6,074 nt of DNA, from assembly GCA_023389175.1 (NCBI GenBank), contig JAEWEW010000294.1:1-6074 (forward strand), given 5' to 3'. The notes beneath the pieces were generated by a model. It worked only from the letters and a program-made list of their open reading frames with translations. It was not told the DNA's origin and ran no database searches. The position numbers were made by a program, and so were the translations under genes. Of this stretch, positions 1 to 5,869 are shown one piece after another; positions within the stretch are counted from its first letter, which is position 1; every line of letters starts with the position of its first letter. The stretch is from Pseudomonadota bacterium. GTDB lineage: Bacteria; Pseudomonadota; Gammaproteobacteria; Burkholderiales; Burkholderiaceae_E.

Positions 1-1
1 G

Positions 2-1510
2 GTCTACGAGGTGGCGCAGGAATCGCCGCTCGAGCCGGCGCGCAACCTGTCCGCGCGCCTGGGCAACCGGGTGCTGGTCAAGCGCGAGGACATGCAGTCG
101 GTGTTCTCCTTCAAGCTGCGCGGCGCCTACAACAAGATGGTGAACCTGAGCCCGGCCGAGCTGGAGCGCGGCGTGATCGCGGCCTCGGCGGGCAACCATG
201 CGCAGGGCGTCGCGCTTGCCGCTCAGCGTCTCGGCTGCCGCGCGGTGATCGTGATGCCGGTCACCACGCCGCAGCTGAAGATCGACGCGGTCACCGCCCG
301 CGGTGCCGTCGCGGTCCTGCACGGCGATTCCTACAGCGACGCCTATCGTCACGCGCTCTCGCTGCAGGCGGCCGAAGGACTCAGCTTCGTCCATCCGTTC
401 GACGATCCGGACGTCATCGCCGGGCAGGGCACCATCGGCATGGAGATCCTGCGCCAGCACCAGGGCCCGATCGAGGCGATCTTCGTCGCCATCGGCGGCG
501 GCGGCCTCATTTCCGGCGTGGCAGCCTTCGTGAAGCAGGTCCGCCCGGAGGTGCGCATCATCGGCGTGCAGACCCACGATTCCAACGCGATGGCGTTGTC
601 GCTCGCCGCCGGACGGCCGATCGAGCTGGCCGAAGTCGGCCTCTTCTCGGACGGCACCGCGGTGAAGCGGGTCGGGGACGAAACCTTCCGCCTCTGCCGC
701 CAGCTTGTCGACGACATCGTCCTGGTCGATACCGACCAGATCTGCGCGGCGATCAAGGACGTCTTCGAGGACCATCGCGCGGTGCTGGAGCCGGCCGGCG
801 CGCTCGCGGTGGCCGGGCTGAAGTCATGGGTCGAGCGCACCGGCACCACCGATCGATCCCTGGTGGCGATCGCCTGCGGCGCCAACATGAACTTCGACCG
901 CCTGCGCTTCGTCTCCGAACGGGCCGAGGTCGGCGAGCGCCGCGAGGCGGTGTTCGCGGTCACCATCCCGGAGGAGCGCGGCAGCTTCCGCCGCTTCTGC
1001 GAAATCGTCGGTCCGCGCAACGTCACCGAATTCAACTACCGGATCGCCGGCAGCGACGAGGCGCACGTGTTCGTCGGCATGCAGATCGGCAGCCGCGCCG
1101 AGGCGGCCGACATGGCGCGGGCCTTCGAGGCCGCCGGCTTCCCGACGCTGGACCTCACCGACGACGAGCTCGCGAAGCTGCACATCCGGCACCTGGTCGG
1201 CGGCCGTTCCGAGCTGGCGCGCGACGAGACGCTGTTTCGCTTCGAGTTTCCCGAACGCCCCGGCGCGCTGATGAAGTTCCTGGCGAGCATGAGCCCGAAC
1301 TGGAACATCTCGCTATTCCACTACCGGAACCACGGGGACGACCACGGCCGGATCCTGGTCGGCATGCAGGTGCCGCCGGCCGACCGGGCGGATTTCGACC
1401 GGTTCCTCGCGACGCTCGGCTATCGCTACTGGAACGAAACCGAAAATCCGTCCTACCGGCTGTTCCTGTCGGCGCAGCCGGCCCCGAACCGGCTGCGGGC
1501 GGTCGGCTAG
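2..1510 (+). CDS. ilvA: Threonine ammonia-lyase, biosynthetic (threonine deaminase), 5'-truncated by window edge
   Basis: This PLP enzyme deaminates L-threonine to 2-oxobutanoate, the first committed step of isoleucine synthesis, in the cytosol. The reading frame is open from base 2 (V-Y-E-V-A-Q), matching an internal stretch near the start of E. coli IlvA, so the true start lies upstream; roughly 15-25 residues are probably missing. A start at the GTG of base 11 would be an artefact of the cut. The 502 visible residues show the PLP-lysine motif SFKLRGAY (lysine codon 113-115), ASAGNHAQG, and the glycine-rich phosphate-binding loop GGGGL (about bases 494-508). The catalytic domain is followed by two ACT-like regulatory domains (about 940-1175 and 1225-1465). 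The second carries FPERPGAL and WNISLFHYRNHG, typical of the long, isoleucine-inhibited form rather than the short catabolic TdcB. The total would be close to the 514 residues of E. coli IlvA. No ilvBN or ilvC partner is visible. Confidence 0.97.
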   Translation, partial: VYEVAQESPLEPARNLSARLGNRVLVKREDMQSVFSFKLRGAYNKMVNLSPAELERGVIAASAGNHAQGVALAAQRLGCRAVIVMPVTTPQLKIDAVTARGAVAVLHGDSYSDAYRHALSLQAAEGLSFVHPFDDPDVIAGQGTIGMEILRQHQGPIEAIFVAIGGGGLISGVAAFVKQVRPEVRIIGVQTHDSNAMALSLAAGRPIELAEVGLFSDGTAVKRVGDETFRLCRQLVDDIVLVDTDQICAAIKDVFEDHRAVLEPAGALAVAGLKSWVERTGTTDRSLVAIACGANMNFDRLRFVSERAEVGERREAVFAVTIPEERGSFRRFCEIVGPRNVTEFNYRIAGSDEAHVFVGMQIGSRAEAADMARAFEAAGFPTLDLTDDELAKLHIRHLVGGRSELARDETLFRFEFPERPGALMKFLASMSPNWNISLFHYRNHGDDHGRILVGMQVPPADRADFDRFLATLGYRYWNETENPSYRLFLSAQPAPNRLRAVG

Positions 1511-1517
1511 CGCCCCC

Positions 1518-1540
1518 GCCGGACCGCCGCGTCGTCCGGC
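1518..1540 (+). terminator. Weak stem-loop after ilvA, possible transcription end
   Basis: A perfect 7-bp inverted repeat (GCCGGAC / GTCCGGC) with a 9-base loop starts 8 bases after the ilvA stop codon. It is followed by a mixed CGTTCTGTC stretch instead of a clear T run, so it is not a canonical intrinsic terminator. In DNA this GC-rich such a dyad can arise by chance. The position directly behind a gene and ahead of a candidate promoter is its main support. Confidence 0.3.
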
Positions 1541-1642
1541 CGTTCTGTCAGGCCGCAGCAAGCTTCAAACCCGACCGCGCCTGAAAGCATCGTCGCGACT
1601 TGGCGTTTACCCTTGTTATTGCTCCAGGCTTGGTCCAGAGCC

Positions 1643-1672
1643 TTGCAGACCGCTGTAACCAGATGTTATATG
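1643..1672 (+). promoter_or_regulatory. Candidate sigma70 promoter (extended -10) of the response regulator gene
   Basis: TTGCAG (1643-1648) and TATATG (1667-1672) are separated by 18 bases, and the -10 box is preceded by TG one base upstream (TGT-TATATG), the extended -10 form. The hexamers match the consensus at 4 of 6 positions each. The site lies in a locally AT-richer part of the ilvA-regulator spacer, about 30 bases before the ATG at 1704. A possible ribosome binding site GGAG (1689-1692) lies 11 bases before that ATG, a slightly long spacing. An imperfect palindrome CCAGGCTTGG (1624-1633) sits just upstream of the -35 box and could be an operator, but nothing identifies its protein. 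Confidence 0.4.
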
Positions 1673-1703
1673 GGACTTTGGGGCCACCGGAGTACAAACA
1701 AGG

Positions 1704-2453
1704 ATGCGAGTAGCGATCATCGGGGAGGACGAGGCCGCCTGTGCCCGGTTGGCGGACGCCCTCCTGGAAATCGGCGCAAGCTGCCATCTTTTCAACGGCA
1801 CGCGGTCCTTTCTCAGCGTCCTTCCCCGGGACAGCTACGACGCCTGCATCCTGGACAGTGACCCCTCGGGACGCGATTTCGCAGCCTTCCTGAAGACGTT
1901 GGAGGAGCGGCGCCAGATGCTGCAGTTGCTGATCCTGGCCGACGAAGACCGGGCGGTCGACCTGGTGGGCGAGCTCGACGGGCGTCACGACTTCCTCCTC
2001 AAGCCGGTCCGGACGGCCGAGCTGCGCGCCCGGCTCGCCGCCCTGATCCGCCGGGCCACACCGGGATCGACCCGCGACGACGTCTTCGAGTACGACCGCT
2101 TCAGCTTCGACCTGAAGACGCTCGAGGTACGGGACAACGGCACCGAAGTGGAGCTGACCCAGAAGGAGTTCCAGCTGGCCATGCTGCTGCTCTCGAACAT
2201 CGGCAAGCCGCTCTCGCGTGCCCACATCCGGGAGTCGGTGTGGGGCCGCAACTCGGAGGTGCCATCGCGCACCCTCGATACGCATGTCTCGCGGGTGCGG
2301 ACCAAGCTCGGCCTGCGGCCGGAGTCCGGCTATCTGCTCGCTCCGGTCTACAGCTACGGCTATCGGCTGGAGAACCTGCGCGCTGCGCGCGAATCGGCCG
2401 CGGCCGACGCCGAGGACGACGCCGCGTCCGGCTCCGCGCCCAACCGGGCCTGA
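1704..2453 (+). CDS. OmpR/PhoB-family response regulator with atypical receiver, no adjacent kinase
   Basis: A 249-residue cytosolic DNA-binding regulator. The N-terminal receiver domain (about 1-115) keeps an acidic pair (E8, D9), the likely phospho-acceptor D51 in CILDSD, and the conserved lysine K100 in FLLKP. The Ser/Thr that normally follows the fourth beta strand and switches on phosphorylation is alanine here (A79, in LILAD), and the usual GADDY stretch reads GRHDF. Signalling may therefore be weak or unconventional. The C-terminal winged-helix domain (about 127-222) is typical, with LTQKEFQLAMLLL, a recognition-helix region SRTLDTHVSRVRTKL and the closing YGYRLE. An Ala/Asp/Glu-rich tail of about 27 residues follows. 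The ATG at 1704 was chosen because the receiver's first strand (RVAII) starts right there. No histidine kinase gene is in the window, so it looks like an orphan regulator. Its targets cannot be read from sequence; the flanking hemA leader is one obvious candidate. I recognise the family but no specific gene name. Confidence 0.93.
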   Translation: MRVAIIGEDEAACARLADALLEIGASCHLFNGTRSFLSVLPRDSYDACILDSDPSGRDFAAFLKTLEERRQMLQLLILADEDRAVDLVGELDGRHDFLLKPVRTAELRARLAALIRRATPGSTRDDVFEYDRFSFDLKTLEVRDNGTEVELTQKEFQLAMLLLSNIGKPLSRAHIRESVWGRNSEVPSRTLDTHVSRVRTKLGLRPESGYLLAPVYSYGYRLENLRAARESAAADAEDDAASGSAPNRA

Positions 2454-2484
2454 ACGCGGACACGGCGGCGGCCGTGCGCAAAGC

Positions 2485-2514
2485 TGCCCGCCGCCCCCGA
2501 CCGGGCGGTATAAT
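2485..2514 (+). promoter_or_regulatory. Candidate hemA promoter with perfect TATAAT box
   Basis: A perfect -10 hexamer TATAAT lies at 2509-2514, about 57 bases before the hemA ATG, placing a start site near 2521. The -35 region is poor: the best positions 17-18 bases upstream (around 2485-2491) are GC-rich and match TTGACA badly, so activator help is possible. The -10 box lies in the loop between CGGGC (2502-2506) and GCCCG (2515-2519). This promoter would let hemA-prfA-prmC be expressed independently of the regulator gene. Confidence 0.5.
2491..2508 (+). other. GC-rich dyad abutting the hemA -10 box
   Basis: CCGCCC (2491-2496) and GGGCGG (2503-2508) form a perfect 6-bp stem with a 6-base loop ending directly at the TATAAT box. 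In RNA reading through from the regulator gene it could act as a terminator-like hairpin, but no T run follows, only TATAAT. Alternatively it could be a protein-binding dyad in the -35 region. CGGGC at 2502-2506 can also pair with either of two GCCCG copies (2486-2490 or 2515-2519), so several exclusive folds are possible. In DNA this GC-rich, chance pairing is likely enough to keep confidence low. Confidence 0.25.
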
Positions 2515-2525
2515 GCCCGTGATAT

Positions 2526-2535
2526 CAAGCGCTTG
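2526..2535. promoter_or_regulatory. 10-bp perfect palindrome just downstream of the predicted hemA start site
   Basis: CAAGCGCTTG is a perfect 10-bp palindrome at about +6 to +15 relative to the start site predicted from TATAAT. A dimeric regulator could bind here, or it may be chance. No matching second copy was noticed upstream of the other genes. Confidence 0.25.
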
Positions 2536-2555
2536 CAGGCCGCTTCCCGGCCCTG
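2536..2555 (+). other. Predicted hairpin in the hemA leader
   Basis: GGCCG (2538-2542) pairs with CGGCC (2548-2552) around a 5-base loop, and the stem extends by C-G and A-T pairs (2536/2555, 2537/2554) across a single bulged C. It ends 15 bases before the hemA ATG, in a leader with no purine-rich ribosome binding site. It could affect translation initiation, but only the pairing itself is seen. Confidence 0.3.
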
Positions 2556-2559
2556 GCTG

Positions 2560-2571
2560 ATGTCCCTCTGA
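2560..2571 (+). other. Four-codon upstream ORF (ATG-TCC-CTC-TGA) overlapping the hemA start
   Basis: An out-of-frame ATG 11 bases before hemA opens a three-residue reading frame (Met-Ser-Leu) whose TGA shares its last base with the hemA ATG (TGATG). Such an arrangement can feed terminating ribosomes to the next start codon. Neither start has a convincing Shine-Dalgarno sequence, so this may be chance. Confidence 0.15.
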
Positions 2572-3836
2572 TGGCACTGCTCACTCTCGGACTCAACCAC
2601 GCGACCGCCCCGCTCTCGCTGCGCGAGAAGGTCGCCTATCCCACCATGGATGCGGTCGGCAAGGCGCTGGCGGATCTTCGGCTGCGCATGAAGGGGCTCG
2701 CGCCGGAGGCGGCCATCCTGTCCACCTGCAACCGGACCGAGATCTACTGCACCACCGAGGCGCCGGAGGAAGCCGGCGAAGCGCTCGCGCACTGGTTCGG
2801 CGAGCAGCATGGCGTGGGCGGCGCGAGCCTTGACGACCATCTCTACGCGCTGCCGGACCGGCAGGCGGTGCGGCATGCCTTCCGCGTCGCGAGCGGCCTG
2901 GATTCCATGGTGCTGGGCGAGCCGCAGATCCTCGGCCAGATGAAGCAGGCCGCGCGGATCGCGCACGGCCGGCAAGCGCTGGGCAGCCACCTGCACCAGC
3001 TGTTCCAGCGCTCCTTCGCGGTCGCCAAGGAGGTCCGGACACACACCGCCATCGGCGCGCAATCGGTCTCGATGGCAGCCGCCTCGGTCAAGCTCGCGCA
3101 GGGCATCTTCGAGGACCTGCGGGAGCTTTCGGTGCTGCTGATCGGCGCCGGCGAGATGATCGAGCTCTGCGCCACCCATTGGGCGCCGCATCCGGCCCGC
3201 ATGGTGGTGGCCAACCGGACGCTGGAGCGCGCCCGCGGTCTCGCCAACCGGTTCTCCGCCCAGGCGACCACGCTCGCGGAGCTGCCCCATTCGCTGGCCG
3301 GCTTCGACGTCGTGCTGTCCTGCACGGCAAGCTCGCTGCCGCTGATCGGACTCGGCATGGTGGAACGTGCCGTCCGGCAGCGTCGCCACCGGCCGATGCT
3401 GATGATCGACCTCGCCGTCCCGCGGGACATCGAAGCCGAAGTGGCACGCCTGGACGACGTCTTCCTCTACACCGTCGACGACCTGCGTTCGCTGGTGGAA
3501 TCCGGGATGCAAGGCCGCCGAGCCGCCGTGGCCCAGGCCGAGGCGATCATCGACACGCGGGTGCATGCCTTCATGCAGTGGTTGGAGCAGCGAAAGGCGG
3601 TGCCGATGATCCGCGAGCTGCACGCGCGCGGCGACGCGCTGCGCGCCGCCGAGGTGGAGAAGGCGCGCCGCATGCTCGCCCGCGGCGAGGACCCCCAGGT
3701 GGTGATCGAGGCGCTTTCCGTCGCGCTCACCAACAAGTTCCTGCACGGTTCCACCTCGCTGCTCCACCGCGAGGGGCTGCGGGATACCAAGCTCACCGGC
3801 ATCCTCGCCGAGCTGCTGCCGGCGCCGCGCAGGTGA
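2571..3836 (+). CDS. hemA: Glutamyl-tRNA reductase
   Basis: HemA catalyses the NADPH-dependent reduction of glutamate on tRNA-Glu to glutamate-1-semialdehyde, the first step of the C5 route to 5-aminolevulinate and haem. The 421-residue protein is close to the usual length (E. coli 418). The N-terminal catalytic domain shows the start LGLNHATAPLSLREK and the active-site cysteine C53 in LSTCNRTE (codon 2727-2729). A histidine at 102 lies just before the signature SGLDSMVLGEPQILGQ (about 108-123). The NADPH-binding domain follows, with LIGAGEMIEL (about 190-199), ANRT (214-217) and IDLAVPRDIE. The C-terminal dimerisation helices occupy about 315-415. The ATG at 2571 fits family N-termini exactly but has no clear Shine-Dalgarno sequence. 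Its stop codon overlaps the prfA start by 4 bp, so the two are very likely co-transcribed and translationally coupled. A promoter with TATAAT lies about 57 bases upstream. Confidence 0.98.
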   Translation: MALLTLGLNHATAPLSLREKVAYPTMDAVGKALADLRLRMKGLAPEAAILSTCNRTEIYCTTEAPEEAGEALAHWFGEQHGVGGASLDDHLYALPDRQAVRHAFRVASGLDSMVLGEPQILGQMKQAARIAHGRQALGSHLHQLFQRSFAVAKEVRTHTAIGAQSVSMAAASVKLAQGIFEDLRELSVLLIGAGEMIELCATHWAPHPARMVVANRTLERARGLANRFSAQATTLAELPHSLAGFDVVLSCTASSLPLIGLGMVERAVRQRRHRPMLMIDLAVPRDIEAEVARLDDVFLYTVDDLRSLVESGMQGRRAAVAQAEAIIDTRVHAFMQWLEQRKAVPMIRELHARGDALRAAEVEKARRMLARGEDPQVVIEALSVALTNKFLHGSTSLLHREGLRDTKLTGILAELLPAPRR

Positions 3837-4915
3837 AGCCGTCGCTGCAGGCCCGCCTCTCCCGCATGGAGACGCGGCTCGACGAGGTGACGGCCGCCCT
3901 CTCCAGCGAGGAGGTCGCGCGGGACCTGAAGCTGCTGCGCCAGCTCAACCAGGAGCACACCGAGGTAAGCGAGGTGCTCGACCACTATGCCGCCTGGCGC
4001 CAGGCGGGCGAGGACCTGGAGGCGGCCCGGCAGATGGCGTCGGATCCCCAGATGCGGGAGTACGCGGAGGAAGAACTTTCGGCGGCCGAGGAGCGGCGTG
4101 ACGCCGAGCTCGCCGCCATCGAGCGGCTGCTCCTGCCGCGCGACCCGGACGACCGGCGCGATGCGATCGTGGAGATCCGCGCCGGCACCGACGGCGACGA
4201 AAGCGCGCTCTTCGCCGGCGACCTGCTGCGGATGTATCTGCGCTACGCGGAGCGGCGCGGCTGGAAGACGGAAATCCTCTCGGCCAGCGAATCGGAGCTC
4301 GGCGGCTACCGCGAGGTCATCTTCCAGGTCACCGGAGAATCGATCTTTGGCCGGCTCAAGTTCGAGTCCGGCGTGCACCGCGTGCAGCGCGTGCCGGCCA
4401 CCGAGGCGCAAGGCCGCATCCACACGTCCGCCTGCACGGTGGCCGTCATGGCCGAGGCCGACGACCTCGGCGAAGTGCAGGTCGGACCGGACGAGCTTCG
4501 CATCGACGTCTACCGTGCCTCCGGCGCGGGCGGCCAGCATGTCAACAAGACCGAATCCGCGGTGCGGATCACCCACCTGCCGAGCGGCATCGTCGCCGAA
4601 TGCCAGGACGAGCGTTCCCAGCACCGCAACCGAGAGAAGGCAATGAAGGTGCTGCTCACCCGGCTGCGCGACGTGCAGGAGCGTGAAGCGCACGCGCGCG
4701 AGGCGGCACACCGGAAGTCGCTGGTCGGAAGCGGTGACCGGTCCGAGCGGATCCGCACCTACAACTTTCCGCAGGGACGGGTGACGGACCACCGAATCAA
4801 CCTCACGCTGTACAAGCTGCAGTCGGTGATGGACGGCGACCTGGACGAGCTCACGAACGCGCTGATCCAGGCGCAGATCGCCGAGCAGGTGGCAGCGCTC
4901 GAAGAAGCGGCATGA
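3833..4915 (+). CDS. prfA: Peptide chain release factor 1 (RF1)
   Basis: RF1 recognises UAG and UAA in the ribosomal A site and triggers peptide release. The GTG at 3833 was chosen because the product then begins VKPSLQARL, matching the MKPS start of E. coli RF1, and is exactly 360 residues, the E. coli length. The next in-frame ATG (3866) would drop 11 aligned residues. The frame stays open far upstream inside hemA, but that extension is not family sequence. Landmarks fall at the E. coli positions: the tripeptide anticodon PAT at 188-190 in RVQRVPATEAQGRIHTS, and the catalytic GGQ at 233-235 in SGAGGQHVN, whose glutamine is the PrmC target. The C-terminal NFPQGRVTDHRINLTLY is typical. One oddity is AGTDGDE at 117-123, where E. 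coli has AGTGGDE. The start overlaps the hemA stop (GTGA) and the stop overlaps the prmC start (ATGA). The ribosome binding site is weak, which fits translation coupled to hemA. Confidence 0.98.
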   Translation: MKPSLQARLSRMETRLDEVTAALSSEEVARDLKLLRQLNQEHTEVSEVLDHYAAWRQAGEDLEAARQMASDPQMREYAEEELSAAEERRDAELAAIERLLLPRDPDDRRDAIVEIRAGTDGDESALFAGDLLRMYLRYAERRGWKTEILSASESELGGYREVIFQVTGESIFGRLKFESGVHRVQRVPATEAQGRIHTSACTVAVMAEADDLGEVQVGPDELRIDVYRASGAGGQHVNKTESAVRITHLPSGIVAECQDERSQHRNREKAMKVLLTRLRDVQEREAHAREAAHRKSLVGSGDRSERIRTYNFPQGRVTDHRINLTLYKLQSVMDGDLDELTNALIQAQIAEQVAALEEAA

Positions 4916-5784
4916 GGCCGGCGGCGCAGTCCCACGCCGCGACCTACGACGGCCTGCTCGCCAGGGCGATGCTCGACCATGCCCTGCCCCGCGCCGAGGC
5001 CCGCATCCTGCTCGGGGCCGCGAGCGGACGTTCCGCCGAATGGCTGATCGCGCATGGTGACGACGAGCCGGCGGCCGACGTGGCGGCGCGCTTCGCCGGG
5101 CTGGCCGGGCGGCGCGGACGCGGCGAGCCGGTCGCCTACCTCACCGGCAAGCGGGAGTTCCACGGCCGGCCGTTCCGGGTCGGCCCGGCGGTCCTGATAC
5201 CGCGTCCGGAAACCGAGTGCCTGGTCGCGCTGGCGCTCGAAGCGCTCACCGGCGTCGACGCGCCGCGGGTGCTCGACCTCGGCACCGGCAGCGGGGCGAT
5301 CGCGGTGACGATCGCGCTGGAACGACCGGACGCGACGGTGGTGGCGACCGACGCGAGCGACGAGGCGCTCGCGCTGGCCCGTGCCAATGCCGCCGCGCTC
5401 GGCGCGGCCGGGATCGCGTTTTGTTCCGGCGACTGGTGGCAGGCGCTGCGCCCGGACGAGCCGGCCTTCCACCTGGTGGTGACCAACCCGCCATACGTGG
5501 CGGACACCGATGCCCATCTCCAGCGCGGCGACCTGCGCTTCGAGCCGCGGCGGGCGCTCGCGGCCGGGCCGGATGGCGGCGATGCGATGCGCAGCATCGC
5601 GGCCGGCGCACCGGCGCGCCTGCTGGCCGGCGGCCATCTGCTCATCGAGCACGGCTTCGAGCAAGGCGCTTTCTGCCGGACCCTGCTGGCGACCCACGGC
5701 TTCGAGGCCATCCGCACGCATGCGGACCTCGGCGGGCGCGAACGCGTCACGGCCGGGCGTCGGCCGGCCCCACGGGCACGATGA
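4912..5784 (+). CDS. prmC: Release factor glutamine N5-methyltransferase
   Basis: PrmC (formerly HemK) transfers a methyl group from S-adenosylmethionine to the side-chain amide of the GGQ glutamine in release factors, raising termination efficiency. The 290-residue protein has the usual small helical N-terminal domain (about 1-75) that binds the release factor. The linker motif GEPVAYLTGKREFHG (71-85) and IPRPETE (96-102) follow. The class I methyltransferase domain has DLGTGSGAIA (122-131) for cofactor binding and the active-site NPPY (192-195), which holds the target glutamine. A late IEHGF (245-249) also fits the family. The ATG shares its last bases with the prfA stop (ATGA), so the enzyme is encoded directly behind one of its own substrates, a common arrangement. 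The old name HemK came from its location next to hemA and does not mean a role in haem synthesis. Nothing looks broken. Confidence 0.97.
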   Translation: MRPAAQSHAATYDGLLARAMLDHALPRAEARILLGAASGRSAEWLIAHGDDEPAADVAARFAGLAGRRGRGEPVAYLTGKREFHGRPFRVGPAVLIPRPETECLVALALEALTGVDAPRVLDLGTGSGAIAVTIALERPDATVVATDASDEALALARANAAALGAAGIAFCSGDWWQALRPDEPAFHLVVTNPPYVADTDAHLQRGDLRFEPRRALAAGPDGGDAMRSIAAGAPARLLAGGHLLIEHGFEQGAFCRTLLATHGFEAIRTHADLGGRERVTAGRRPAPRAR

Positions 5785-5807
5785 TCGCTCGGTCAAGGCC
5801 TCGCGAT

Positions 5808-5836
5808 TTGCCTTCGCCGCACCGTTTCAGTATCTT
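5808..5836 (+). promoter_or_regulatory. Candidate sigma70 promoter of grxD
   Basis: TTGCCT (5808-5813) and TATCTT (5831-5836) are separated by the optimal 17 bases, each matching the consensus at 4 of 6 positions. The predicted start lies near 5843, giving a leader of about 27 bases to the ATG at 5870. A purine-rich GAGA (5861-5864) five bases before the ATG could be the ribosome binding site. The site lies in the 85-bp gap after prmC, where sequence is less GC-rich than the genes. No clear terminator for the hemA-prfA-prmC block was found in this gap, so read-through into grxD is also possible. Confidence 0.45.
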
Positions 5837-5869
5837 GATCTCAACCCAACAGCACGCAGCGAGAACGTC

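Noticed and set aside
826..1584. 252-codon + strand open frame overlapping ilvA
   Set aside because: It is out of frame with the ACT domains of ilvA and strongly Arg-rich, typical of a frame-shifted reading of GC-rich DNA.
1613..1861. Possible small gene starting in the spacer before the regulator
   Set aside because: It has no ribosome binding site, runs out of frame into the regulator gene and turns into shadow sequence there.
1548..3767. 739-codon open frame on the minus strand spanning the regulator and hemA
   Set aside because: It is antisense to two clearly recognisable genes, its translation is low-complexity and Arg/Gly/His-rich with no recognisable domain, and long antisense frames are expected in GC-rich coding DNA.
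3179..3832. N-terminal extension of the prfA frame inside hemA
   Set aside because: The translated extension is Arg/Ala/Pro-rich shadow sequence of hemA; family alignment starts exactly at the GTG at 3833.
3467..4792. 441-codon minus-strand open frame over hemA and prfA
   Set aside because: It is a shadow of the highly conserved prfA frame; no family motif is visible in its translation.
4759..5796. 345-codon minus-strand open frame over prmC
   Set aside because: prmC on the opposite strand has all its diagnostic motifs in frame; the antisense product resembles no family.
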